A stretch of DNA of 64,000 nt from CAWEPK01 sp963835595 (lineage in GTDB: Bacteria > Desulfobacterota > Syntrophorhabdia > Syntrophorhabdales > WCHB1-27): positions 2,852,001 to 2,916,000 of the forward strand of contig CAWIGL010000002.1 of assembly GCA_963835595.1 (NCBI GenBank). The letters run 5' to 3'. Both the position numbers and the translations under genes were made by a program. Under the pieces are notes generated by a model that was not told the origin of the DNA, did not search any database, and saw nothing but the letters and a program-made list of their open reading frames with translations. Below are positions 17,551 to 25,373 of this stretch, one piece after another. The first letter of the stretch is position 1; the number at the start of each line of letters is the position of its first letter.

Positions 17551-17840
17551 CGGAAGCCCTCGGCAGCCCGCTATTCAAGGCGATCAGGGACAGGCAGCCG
17601 CACAACGAAAACCACCTGCGGCCCTGCATGATTATCGACAACCCGGAGGTCGCCAGGGAGATCATACAGAAGACCAGGCCGCGCTTCACCCATCCGGGCG
17701 CGGAGGAGATCTATACGCTGCGGGCGGCCGAGCTCGACACGTACGCGCAAAGATACGCGGAGTTCATCGATCCCGTTTGGGAGAGGGGGTATCTTTGCGC
17801 AGGCGGCACGGTCCGGGAGCGCATGGCCGGGAAGGCTTGA
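17550..17840 (+). pseudogene. C-terminal remnant of a radical SAM protein
   Basis: About 96 codons resemble the C-terminal end of radical-SAM Fe-S oxidoreductases with SPASM-type tails: LGSPLFKAIRDRQPHNENHL, then a CMIIDNPE segment. The TIM-barrel core with the CxxxCxxC site is absent. Coding-like sequence begins at about 17550, exactly where the methyltransferase remnant on the opposite strand also ends. It stops at 17840, just before tRNA-Asn. Confidence 0.5.
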
Positions 17841-17905
17841 CCGGCGCGGCAAACCGAATGCCTTTGTTGACTTCAAGCCGTTTTTTATGTTTACTTTAGG
17901 CATGT

Positions 17906-17979
17906 TCCCCGGTAGCTCAACCGGCAGTAGCGGCTGGCTGTTAACCAGTAGGTTGCAGGTTCGAGTCCTGCCCGGGGAG
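17906..17979 (+). tRNA. tRNA-Asn (GUU)
   Basis: The acceptor stem TCCCCGG pairs with CCGGGGA and the discriminator is G. The anticodon loop CTGTTAA gives GUU, for asparagine. The T-arm reads GCAGGTTCGAGTCCTGC. CCA is not encoded, unlike the nearby tRNA-Lys. A run of seven T follows directly and probably terminates transcription. Confidence 0.95.
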
Positions 17980-18116
17980 CTTTTTTTGTCTTTGGGCCTT
18001 CTCTGGAAGCCTGCCCCGCCGGGTGACGCCCCCCATGTTTTAAGAACCGGCTTGGCTAACAATTCGAACCATAAAGTATTTGCCACAAGGGTCCAATACG
18101 CCGGGAGGTGCATTCT

Positions 18117-18485
18117 ATGAAACCCCGATTTGCGTTTGTTGTCCTGTTCTTTTTCCTGTTTTTGGTCATTTCTGTAACTTTACCGGCGAAGGCAGCCGAG
18201 TACCCGAAGACTCCCATCACAATAAAGTTGGAGGGCGGGAAAATGCCCCCCGTTGTCTTCCCACACGAGAATCATGTCGAGAAGCAGAAGATAGGCTGTG
18301 AGAAGTGCCATCACAAAGATCCCCAGGACCCGAAGGCGTGTACCGCATGTCACGGGAAGGAGGCAAAAGGAGCACAGCCTGCGGCGAAAGACGCCTTCCA
18401 CAAGAGGTGTCAGGGCTGCCACAAGGAAGAGGCGGCAAAAGGCCTGAATGCGCCGACGAAATGCATGGAATGTCACAAGAAATAA
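18117..18485 (+). CDS. Periplasmic tetrahaem cytochrome c3 family protein
   Basis: 122 residues starting at the ATG at 18117, eight bases after GGGAGG; an upstream GTG at 18108 overlaps the ribosome site. The signal peptide ends near residue 29 (PAKAAE). Four CxxCH motifs (CEKCH, CTACH, CQGCH, CMECH) bind c-type haem, with extra His residues (HENH, HH) as distal ligands typical of class III cytochromes. It would shuttle electrons in the periplasm. It lies upstream of a decaheme MtrA-like gene and porin, so it may link the inner-membrane quinol oxidase to the outer-membrane conduit. A hairpin at 18488-18508 follows. Confidence 0.9.
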   Translation: MKPRFAFVVLFFFLFLVISVTLPAKAAEYPKTPITIKLEGGKMPPVVFPHENHVEKQKIGCEKCHHKDPQDPKACTACHGKEAKGAQPAAKDAFHKRCQGCHKEEAAKGLNAPTKCMECHKK

Positions 18486-18487
18486 GC

Positions 18488-18508
18488 CGCCCGGGTGGAC
18501 TCCGGGCG
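18488..18508 (+). terminator. Candidate terminator after the c3 gene
   Basis: CGCCCGG, a 7-base loop and CCGGGCG form a perfect 7-bp stem three bases after the stop codon. The following T-tract is weak. Confidence 0.45.
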
Positions 18509-19148
18509 TCTTCGATTCTGCCGTTCCCCAACGAGGTTCCCGTATGCCCGGCCTGGATCGGGCCGGACTTTCAGACGGGTTCCGAGAATCCGCTTGAGAT
18601 GCGCTGATTATATGGCAAAATAGAAGTAACTACCGGTCATTACTTCCCACAACAGCTTCGGAATAAATGACCCTGCTGCAAGCAGCAGGGTATCCGCTGA
18701 ACGCTTCTGGTGAGCGGGGAGGCTCGCCGGGCAAAGCCCGGCGAGGGGGCGCTGAGCCCCAATAACTGCCTGTTATAAGGCGTGCAAAAGCTCCAAGGAT
18801 GATAGTCGGATGCAAGGACGACGGGGCGCACAAAAAGGCTCTTAGCGTGGGAAGCTGATAGTATCCCTGTAGCTTGCTACAGGGAATCAACAAGTTGATA
18901 AGAGGACAAAGAATAGGGTATAGCTCCCGGCCCCGCCTGGAAAAGGCGGGAATGGCGGAAGGCCGGGAACGTGCCGGCAGGGAAGGCCTCTCATCGCTGG
19001 AGGGGTTCTGAAGGAAGGCTGGGCCGGCGGGCGCATGGGATTTTTTGGAAAATTCTTACACCGGCCCATGCGGACACAAAAAGCCCGTATTATTCTATAA
19101 AAGAATCCGAGAACAACTGGATAAGGCGAACAAGAGAAGAGGGGGAAC
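18509..19148. other. 640-base intergenic stretch with repeat A
   Basis: No gene is apparent. It contains the palindrome-bounded repeat at 18671-18899. The remainder includes a region just upstream of the decaheme gene with an AT-rich stretch around 19084-19100 that may hold its promoter, but no convincing -35/-10 pair. Confidence 0.5.
18671..18899 (+). repeat. Palindrome-bounded dispersed repeat family A, copy 1
   Basis: About 230 bases starting with the hairpin CCCTGCTGC-AA-GCAGCAGGG (18671-18690) and ending with CCCTGTAGC-TT-GCTACAGGG (18865-18884). The same arrangement occurs inverted at 57782-58022. The middle contains GGGCAAAGCCC and GGCGCTGAGCCCC hairpins. It codes for nothing and resembles a small non-autonomous or structural intergenic element. 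Confidence 0.8.
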
Positions 19149-20108
19149 ATGAGATCGGTACTCGCCTGCCTGCTGATACTTTTCGTCCTTTTTCTTTTTT
19201 GCCGCGCATGGGCTGCCGCGCCCGGTGACTACGTAGGCGCGGAGACATGCCTGGGCTGTCACAGCGACCGGGCCAAGGTCATGTCGAGAAGCGCGCACTG
19301 GAAAAAGGCCGTCCCCGGCTCGCCTATCAACCGGGAAGGATGCGAGTCGTGCCACGGCCCCGGCGCCGCCCACGCGGAGGCGGGGGGCGGCAAAGGCGTG
19401 GGCGGCCTCGTTACCTTCGGCAAGAAAGAGCGAGCGGACACAAGGTCTGCGGTTTGCCTCAACTGTCACGAGCACAGCACGCAACTCGTCAATTGGGATT
19501 CCGGCACGCACAGGACAAAGGACGTGGCCTGCAACGACTGCCATACCCTCCACGCCCCCCCGAAGACCCCTGCCGGCTACGGCACCACCCTGGCCGGCCT
19601 CGGCTATTCACCCTCATGGGAGTACATGGTATGCGGAAAGTGCCATCTGGATGTAAAGGCCAGGCTGAACAGGAGGTCCCACCACCCTATCGTAGAAGGC
19701 AGGATTACTTGCTCGAGCTGCCACCAGCCGCACGGCTCGACGTACCCTTCGATGTTAAAAGCGCCCAGCGTCAATCAGCTTTGTTACAAGTGCCACGCCG
19801 AGAAGAGGGGGCCTTTCATGTGGCAACATCCGCCGGTTGACGAAAACTGCGCGACCTGCCATTCGCCCCACGGCAGCGTCCACCAATGGCTCCTGAATGA
19901 GAAGATACCCAATCTGTGCCAGTCGTGCCACGACAGCACGAGCCATCCCGGCACGATGTACAGCAGGCAGTCGCTGTTCAGGGGGGCGTCGCCTGCCATC
20001 CAATCGGTCGCCCGGTCGTGCCTCAACTGCCACAGCAACATACATGGCAGCAATGCCCCCGCGAATCCGGCGAACCCCCACAACACAGGTACATATTTCC
20101 TGCGATAG
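19149..20108 (+). CDS. Decaheme c-type cytochrome, MtrA/DmsE family
   Basis: 319 residues with a signal peptide (to about residue 23) and exactly ten CxxCH motifs (first CLGCH near 36, last CLNCH near 294). This is the length and haem count of MtrA, PioA and DmsE. In such systems MtrA sits inside the MtrB barrel and carries electrons across the outer membrane. The MtrB-like gene follows after 9 bases, so the two form an operon. No outer-surface MtrC-like cytochrome is adjacent. The likely role is extracellular electron transfer. Confidence 0.92.
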   Translation: MRSVLACLLILFVLFLFCRAWAAAPGDYVGAETCLGCHSDRAKVMSRSAHWKKAVPGSPINREGCESCHGPGAAHAEAGGGKGVGGLVTFGKKERADTRSAVCLNCHEHSTQLVNWDSGTHRTKDVACNDCHTLHAPPKTPAGYGTTLAGLGYSPSWEYMVCGKCHLDVKARLNRRSHHPIVEGRITCSSCHQPHGSTYPSMLKAPSVNQLCYKCHAEKRGPFMWQHPPVDENCATCHSPHGSVHQWLLNEKIPNLCQSCHDSTSHPGTMYSRQSLFRGASPAIQSVARSCLNCHSNIHGSNAPANPANPHNTGTYFLR

Positions 20109-20117
20109 GAGGACGGC

Positions 20118-22322
20118 GTGAAGAGGATATTGGCCGTGAACATGGTTATGACCCTCGCCATCGTGTCCGCCTCCTACGCTGACCAGAGTGACATTTTCTC
20201 AGGCAGCCTCTTCCTGGGCGGCAATGCCGTAAGCCTCGACCATAAGAGCGGTAAGTTTAACGAATACAAGGCCATAGGTCCCGGTATGGTGGGCGGCGGC
20301 AACGGGAATTACGACAACAACAAATACTACCTGAACGCGGAAGTCGCCTACCTCGGGCAGGACGATATGTACCTGAAGCTCAAGGGAGGCAAATGGGGCA
20401 GCTTCAAGTATTCCCTCTTTTACACAGAATTTCCTCACAACTACTCCTTCGGGGACAAGAGCGTCTTCATCAACACGGGCTCGCGGTTCCAGACGCTGCC
20501 CCCTGGGGCCACATATCAGTCCCTAGGCAATGTAAGCACATGGCCGAGCCGGTCGTTCGACGAGAAAATCAGGAGAAAGGATGTCGGCGGCTCGATGGAG
20601 GTAACGGCAATAAGTCCCTTCTTCTTCAACGTGGAGGCAAACCGGCTCCAAAGGGAGGGGCAGAAGGTGTTCGGCGCGGTCGATGCCCTCGGTACGAGCG
20701 GCACATCGAGCGCGGCTTCGGCGGGCGCCTTCACGAACAGGATGGCGGATGTTGCCCAGCCCGTAGACGATCACACCACAAACGCTAACGCCATGGTCGG
20801 CTGGAAGAACAAGCAGTTCTATGCTGCCTTCGGGGGTGGTTTCAGCGAGTACGGCAATTCCGCAGAGTTCACCCGCTTCCAGGAGCCTTTCTTCCCGCCG
20901 ACGGGCGCCGGCCCCGGCACCCCAGCCGTGGGCGCCATCGTAGGTCCCCCGGACAACAGGTCATGGAGCATGAGATTCTTGGGGACGGCAAAGCTCCCTT
21001 ACGCCTCCGTCTTCTCTTTGAACGCCGACTACCAGAGGAACACTTCTCACACAACGCTCCTTAACTCCATAGAGACAGGCACGCAGGCCTCTCCGGTCAT
21101 CGCGCCCCTGCGGCTCAGCTCACCTGTCTTCAATGGCAACGTGGAGTACTGGCACGTAAACAGCACCCTAACGTCGAGCCCCGTGAAAGACCTGACGACG
21201 AAGCTCTACTTCAGGTATCTGGACCGCAGGGATAACTCAGACATCGTCACCTTCGCGAACCCGGCGGGCACTGCGGCGCCGGTCAGCAACTCCCTTTACA
21301 GTTTCAACAAGACGAGCGTGGGCGGGGAGGCCGGCTACCGGTTCATGAAGAGCCTGAAGGGCATCATGGGATACGACTTTACCGACACGAGGCGCGAGGA
21401 CCTGCCTATTACCGCGAACGTTTTCAACAATATCCCGGACACGTGGGTTCATACGTACAATGCCCAGCTCGTCTACAGCCCTGCCGACTGGCTCGGGGGC
21501 AGGCTGAGATACCAGAGGCTTTACCAGAATACCCGCATAGCGTATCAGCCGGGAACTGACGCCGGCACGGTCCTCCAGAACAACGATCTCCGCTTTGACG
21601 CCCAGGAAAAAACCCAGGATATGATAAAGCTCACAACCGACATCATGCCGACGGATGCCCTCGTGGTGGCCCTGGAGTATGCGTATAAGCGCGACAACTA
21701 CCACGACAGCGCCCTGGGAGCCCAGCAGATGGAGGAGAACGAGATCATCCTCGACGCCAACTATGTCGTTAAGGGGGTGAAGCTATTCGGCTTCTTCGAC
21801 TACGACTTCTCTCGTACCTCTCAGATGCAGAGGCAAGGCTCGGGCGGCAACGGCGACCCGAACAGCCCTCCCAGTCCCGCGGGCTTCAACTGGAACGCAG
21901 AGCTGCGCAACCAGAACTACGCTTACGGCTTTGGCACGTCGCTGCCGGTCGTGAAGAAGGTCTCCCTCGTCCTCCAGTACGACTTCGAAAAGAACAACGG
22001 CTGGGCGAGCTTTACGTCCCAGAGCTTTACGGCGGCCCAGACGGCCCTGGGGATCAATAACAGCAACATAAACAACCCCTTCTGGGACGGCTACACGCGG
22101 CAGAACATCTCCGCCCGGCTGATCTTCGACTGTAATGAACACCTCGCCTTCAGCTTCGGCTACCTATATACGCAGTTCAGGACGAACGACGGCGAGTACT
22201 TAGGCTACCAGTATGTTGCCCTGCCGGGAACGGCAGCGGGCGCGAGCTACCTTAGTGGGGCGTATATAGACCAGTCGTACAAGGCGAGCGTTTACTACAT
22301 TCGGGCTGTGTACAGGTTCTGA
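20118..22322 (+). CDS. MtrB/PioB-family decaheme-associated outer-membrane beta-barrel
   Basis: 734 residues with a signal peptide (to about residue 21). A long beta-barrel follows, with alternating aromatic strands, Asn/Asp/Gly-rich loops and a terminal aromatic residue (VYRF), the outer-membrane insertion signal. Length and organisation fit MtrB/PioB porins, which sheath the decaheme cytochrome. No CxxC pair is evident at the N-terminus. It is co-transcribed with the decaheme gene and convergent with the Cbc4-like operon, so this stretch can supply both a quinol-oxidising and an outer-membrane step. Confidence 0.9.
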   Translation: MKRILAVNMVMTLAIVSASYADQSDIFSGSLFLGGNAVSLDHKSGKFNEYKAIGPGMVGGGNGNYDNNKYYLNAEVAYLGQDDMYLKLKGGKWGSFKYSLFYTEFPHNYSFGDKSVFINTGSRFQTLPPGATYQSLGNVSTWPSRSFDEKIRRKDVGGSMEVTAISPFFFNVEANRLQREGQKVFGAVDALGTSGTSSAASAGAFTNRMADVAQPVDDHTTNANAMVGWKNKQFYAAFGGGFSEYGNSAEFTRFQEPFFPPTGAGPGTPAVGAIVGPPDNRSWSMRFLGTAKLPYASVFSLNADYQRNTSHTTLLNSIETGTQASPVIAPLRLSSPVFNGNVEYWHVNSTLTSSPVKDLTTKLYFRYLDRRDNSDIVTFANPAGTAAPVSNSLYSFNKTSVGGEAGYRFMKSLKGIMGYDFTDTRREDLPITANVFNNIPDTWVHTYNAQLVYSPADWLGGRLRYQRLYQNTRIAYQPGTDAGTVLQNNDLRFDAQEKTQDMIKLTTDIMPTDALVVALEYAYKRDNYHDSALGAQQMEENEIILDANYVVKGVKLFGFFDYDFSRTSQMQRQGSGGNGDPNSPPSPAGFNWNAELRNQNYAYGFGTSLPVVKKVSLVLQYDFEKNNGWASFTSQSFTAAQTALGINNSNINNPFWDGYTRQNISARLIFDCNEHLAFSFGYLYTQFRTNDGEYLGYQYVALPGTAAGASYLSGAYIDQSYKASVYYIRAVYRF

Positions 22323-22369
22323 GCCTTTTCCCCGTCGTGAAAAGTCCCTCCCTCGTCTTCGGCAGATTC

Positions 22370-23614
22370 TCAAGAGCCGCCGGGAGTGATGGGTTCCGCA
22401 TCCTTATGGTATCTCGTGTGCACGAAGTCCCCCCGCTCTATCGGTATGGCGACTTTCATGAAGAGAGTGAAGACCAGAAGTCCTGTGGCCCAGACCCCAA
22501 AGGAGACGAAAAGCTCCAGTTCGTTGGGCACGTAGTCGTAAATCTCTCCAAGGGTGCCGGGCACGAAGCCGGGCAGAATAAAGCCCGGGCCCTTCTCGAT
22601 CCAGACGCCCACGATGATGAGCAGGCAGCCCAGATTTAGCGTGGGCAGCCATTTCCGTGTCCACCTCAAGAGGAAGATCAGAAAGGCCGCTACGTTGAAA
22701 CTAAGGGCAGTCCATATCCACGGTACGAGAACGCGGTGGCCGTCGAGGCCCTGATAAAGATACCGGAGGGAGGCGAGACTTAGAGTATCGGAGTAATATT
22801 CTTTGAAGGCCTCGGCGGAAAGGAGGAACAGGTTGAGGAACATTGCGTAAGCGATCAGCTCTGCAATCTTGAACAGGGCCGCGTCCTCGATCTTGATATA
22901 GGAAATCCGTCTTATGACCTGGAAGATGAGGATCACCATCGCAGGGCCCGAACAGAAGGCAGAGGCGAGGAATCTCGGCGCAAGGATCGATGCGTTCCAG
23001 AACGGACGCGCCGCAAGCCCATTATAGAGGAAAGCGGTCACCGTGTGGATGCCCACTGCCCATGGGATCGAGATGAGAATGAGGGGCACCACAAGCTTTT
23101 TGTTTGGCTCCTTTCCGTAATAGAGCTTTACGAGCATATAAACGGGGACCACTATGTTGAGGACGAGGTAGCCGTTTAGAACGAGAACATCCCAGGCAAG
23201 CAGCGAAGCGGGAAAGCTGAGCCAGCCGACGCGCGGTATGAGGTGCCAGAAGCGGTCCGGCCGGCCCAGATCGACGAAGACGAAAAGGAGAGCCATTATG
23301 ATGGACGACGCTGCCCATAGCTCGCCCAGGACTACTATCTCCTTGATGGGCCGGAAGTGATAGACGTATGCCGGTATGACCAGCAGCACCGCGGCCGCAG
23401 CCACCCCCACGAGGTACGTGAAATTCGCTATGTACATCCCCCACGATACCTCGTTGCGCATGTGGGTCACGATGAGGCCGTGGTCGATCTGCATAAGGAA
23501 GTACCTCAGGCCGATGGCGATAATGCAGATCAGGAAAAGGCACCAGCCATAATATACCGGCCCTCCCGATACGACAAGCCTCAACGTCTTCTTGTAAAAC
23601 CGCCATGCCTCCAC
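22370..23614 (-). CDS. NrfD/PsrC-like quinol-binding membrane subunit (CbcU-like)
   Basis: 414 residues with about ten membrane helices, the NrfD/PsrC polysulfide-reductase membrane-subunit family. A conserved DLGRPDRFWHL segment lies near 113-123. Members exchange electrons between menaquinol and a partner Fe-S protein. The gene ends the three-gene operon tetrahaem cytochrome, 4-cluster ferredoxin, NrfD on the minus strand. This is the composition of Geobacter Cbc4 (CbcSTU), used at low acceptor potential. It follows the ferredoxin gene with 8 bases between. The role of menaquinol:cytochrome oxidoreductase is inferred from family and context. Confidence 0.88.
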   Translation of the reverse strand: MEAWRFYKKTLRLVVSGGPVYYGWCLFLICIIAIGLRYFLMQIDHGLIVTHMRNEVSWGMYIANFTYLVGVAAAAVLLVIPAYVYHFRPIKEIVVLGELWAASSIIMALLFVFVDLGRPDRFWHLIPRVGWLSFPASLLAWDVLVLNGYLVLNIVVPVYMLVKLYYGKEPNKKLVVPLILISIPWAVGIHTVTAFLYNGLAARPFWNASILAPRFLASAFCSGPAMVILIFQVIRRISYIKIEDAALFKIAELIAYAMFLNLFLLSAEAFKEYYSDTLSLASLRYLYQGLDGHRVLVPWIWTALSFNVAAFLIFLLRWTRKWLPTLNLGCLLIIVGVWIEKGPGFILPGFVPGTLGEIYDYVPNELELFVSFGVWATGLLVFTLFMKVAIPIERGDFVHTRYHKDAEPITPGGS

Positions 23615-23622
23615 TTCGTCAC

Positions 23623-24525
23623 CTACTCCGAAAAGAAGTAATAGAACTTAGGCTCCGTGTTCAGCTCCTCCTTGAGCCTGAAGACCCTCTTGTTGGCTAT
23701 CAAATAGCGCATCTCGCTCTCGGGGTCAAGGAGGTTGCCGAACTTCCTCGTCCCCGTCGGACATGCCTCCACGCAGGCCGGATACCTGCCGTTTCTAACG
23801 CGCTGGACGCAAAAGGTGCATTTGTCCACGACATTCTTGAATCGAGGCCGGTTGCCTAAATAATGTACCTCGGTGTTCCATTCTTCCTTTTCAACCTTCG
23901 GCTCGGACCAGTTGAACGTCCTGCCGCGATACGGACATGCCGCCATGCAGTACCGACAGCCAATGCACCAGTTGTAGTCGACCACCACGATACCGTCCGG
24001 CTCCTTCCAGGTAGCGTGCACCGGGCAGACCTTGACACACGGCGGGTTCTCGCAGTGCTGACACTGCACAGGCATATAAAAGTAGTCGGGCTCCGGAACC
24101 TGGGGCGGATTGTAGAAGTGGTCTGCCTTATCGAGATCGGAAAGGTTCCCCTTTCTCAAGCGTAGAACTCTTATCCACTGCGTCTGCGGGTTGTGGCGCG
24201 AAAGATTGTTCTCGGAGACGCAAGCGTAAACACACCGCCTGCAGCCTATGCAGCGCGAGAGATCGAGGCCGTATCCCCAAAGGGTGTTCTTCACCGCTCC
24301 CTTGACGCTGACCTTGAAGGACCGCCCGTACTTGGCTAGGTAGCGATTTTCAAGCCTGGCAATTACGTCCTTCTTTTCTGCCTCCGTCATCTCCAGAAAG
24401 TGTTTCTGAAAGAAGGACTCCCTCTCGTTTTTGCTGCACGCGGCCAGGGAAAAGGCGGACGCCGACAGGCCGGCCCGAACGACTAAATCCAGGAACTGCC
24501 TGCGTGTCAGCCTGCTCTCAGCCAT
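23623..24525 (-). CDS. Tat-exported four-cluster ferredoxin subunit (CbcT/HybA-like)
   Basis: 300 residues. The N-terminus has a twin-arginine signal (TRRQFLDLV) ending in a lipobox-like LAAC, so it may be a Tat lipoprotein. Cys motifs for four [4Fe-4S] clusters are visible: CIGCRRCVYAC near 90, CQHCENPPC near 148, CIGCRYCMAAC near 180 and CTFCVQRV with PACVEACP near 220-245. It belongs to the DMSO-reductase-like electron-transfer subunit family. It overlaps the upstream tetrahaem gene by 8 bases and precedes the NrfD-like gene, consistent with a periplasm-facing module of a Cbc4-like complex. Confidence 0.88.
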   Translation of the reverse strand: MAESRLTRRQFLDLVVRAGLSASAFSLAACSKNERESFFQKHFLEMTEAEKKDVIARLENRYLAKYGRSFKVSVKGAVKNTLWGYGLDLSRCIGCRRCVYACVSENNLSRHNPQTQWIRVLRLRKGNLSDLDKADHFYNPPQVPEPDYFYMPVQCQHCENPPCVKVCPVHATWKEPDGIVVVDYNWCIGCRYCMAACPYRGRTFNWSEPKVEKEEWNTEVHYLGNRPRFKNVVDKCTFCVQRVRNGRYPACVEACPTGTRKFGNLLDPESEMRYLIANKRVFRLKEELNTEPKFYYFFSE

Positions 24526-25147
24526 TTTCTTTATCCCCGGGTTTGAAAGGTGGGGGCTCCGGCTTAAGAGGCTTGAACTTGGGGTCGTGCGGGTTGTGGC
24601 AGCTCACGCACAGCATGTAAGTACGCTTGCCGTTCGCAAAATAGCCTACCCTTTTGCCGTGGATGCCGGCCTTCCAGTCGCGATAGTTGGTCCCGTGGCA
24701 CTGGCCGCAAAGCCTGTACGACTCATTGAAGTCTACAAGGTCTCCATTCACGAGATGCAGCTTGTCTCTGTTCTTCGCATCGTGGCAGGCAAAACACCAT
24801 TGCACCACCCCCGGCGCGTGCCGGAGCTCGATCTCGCCGTGCATGGACAGCTTCCTCCTTGTGGTGTCGGCTTCCATCCCCGCATGGCAGGAACTGCAGG
24901 GGAAGATGCCGGGCGTCAGAGGAGGAGGGGCAACCGGGAGCTCCCCTGTCGAGCAAACAGCGCCGGTACCGAGGATAAGACAGGCCAGGGCGATCACGGC
25001 GAGGAACACAAAGGACGCGGCAAGGGGTCGACTCCGGCCGACAAGGGGCAACCGACGGATAAAGGACGACCGATGCCGCCGGATTGGGTGGCCGAAAGAG
25101 GCAGGAAGCATCCTTTCTATTTTAAGCATTGCCAATGGCCGTTGCAA
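24518..25147 (-). CDS. Tetrahaem c-type cytochrome (CbcS-like)
   Basis: Up to 209 residues with four CxxCH motifs: CSSCH, CFACH, CGQCH, CVSCH. The hydrophobic segment around residues 45-62 (LAASFVFLAVIALACLIL) is unusually far from the first ATG at 25147. A downstream TTG could be the real start and would leave an ordinary signal peptide; the ribosome site does not decide. The last codons overlap the ferredoxin gene. Together with the Fe-S and NrfD subunits it forms a probable menaquinol:cytochrome c oxidoreductase that hands electrons to periplasmic cytochromes. Confidence 0.82.
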   Translation of the reverse strand: MQRPLAMLKIERMLPASFGHPIRRHRSSFIRRLPLVGRSRPLAASFVFLAVIALACLILGTGAVCSTGELPVAPPPLTPGIFPCSSCHAGMEADTTRRKLSMHGEIELRHAPGVVQWCFACHDAKNRDKLHLVNGDLVDFNESYRLCGQCHGTNYRDWKAGIHGKRVGYFANGKRTYMLCVSCHNPHDPKFKPLKPEPPPFKPGDKENG

Positions 25148-25373
25148 AAATGTAGCTCCCCCATTGCTCGCTTTGCCAAAACGCGAACAAACGGCCTGTC
25201 AATTGCGTCGGTGGGGAGCAAGCACTATAATTCATCTGAAAGGTCGCCCTTGACCTTATGTTCACGACATGATGATAAAAGCGTGGAGAAAGTCGCCGCG
25301 CGGATGCCGGAAAATTGGAACGGATAACGGAGTTGAATCAGGCCGGCGGATTGCATAAGAAAGGGAAATCTAT

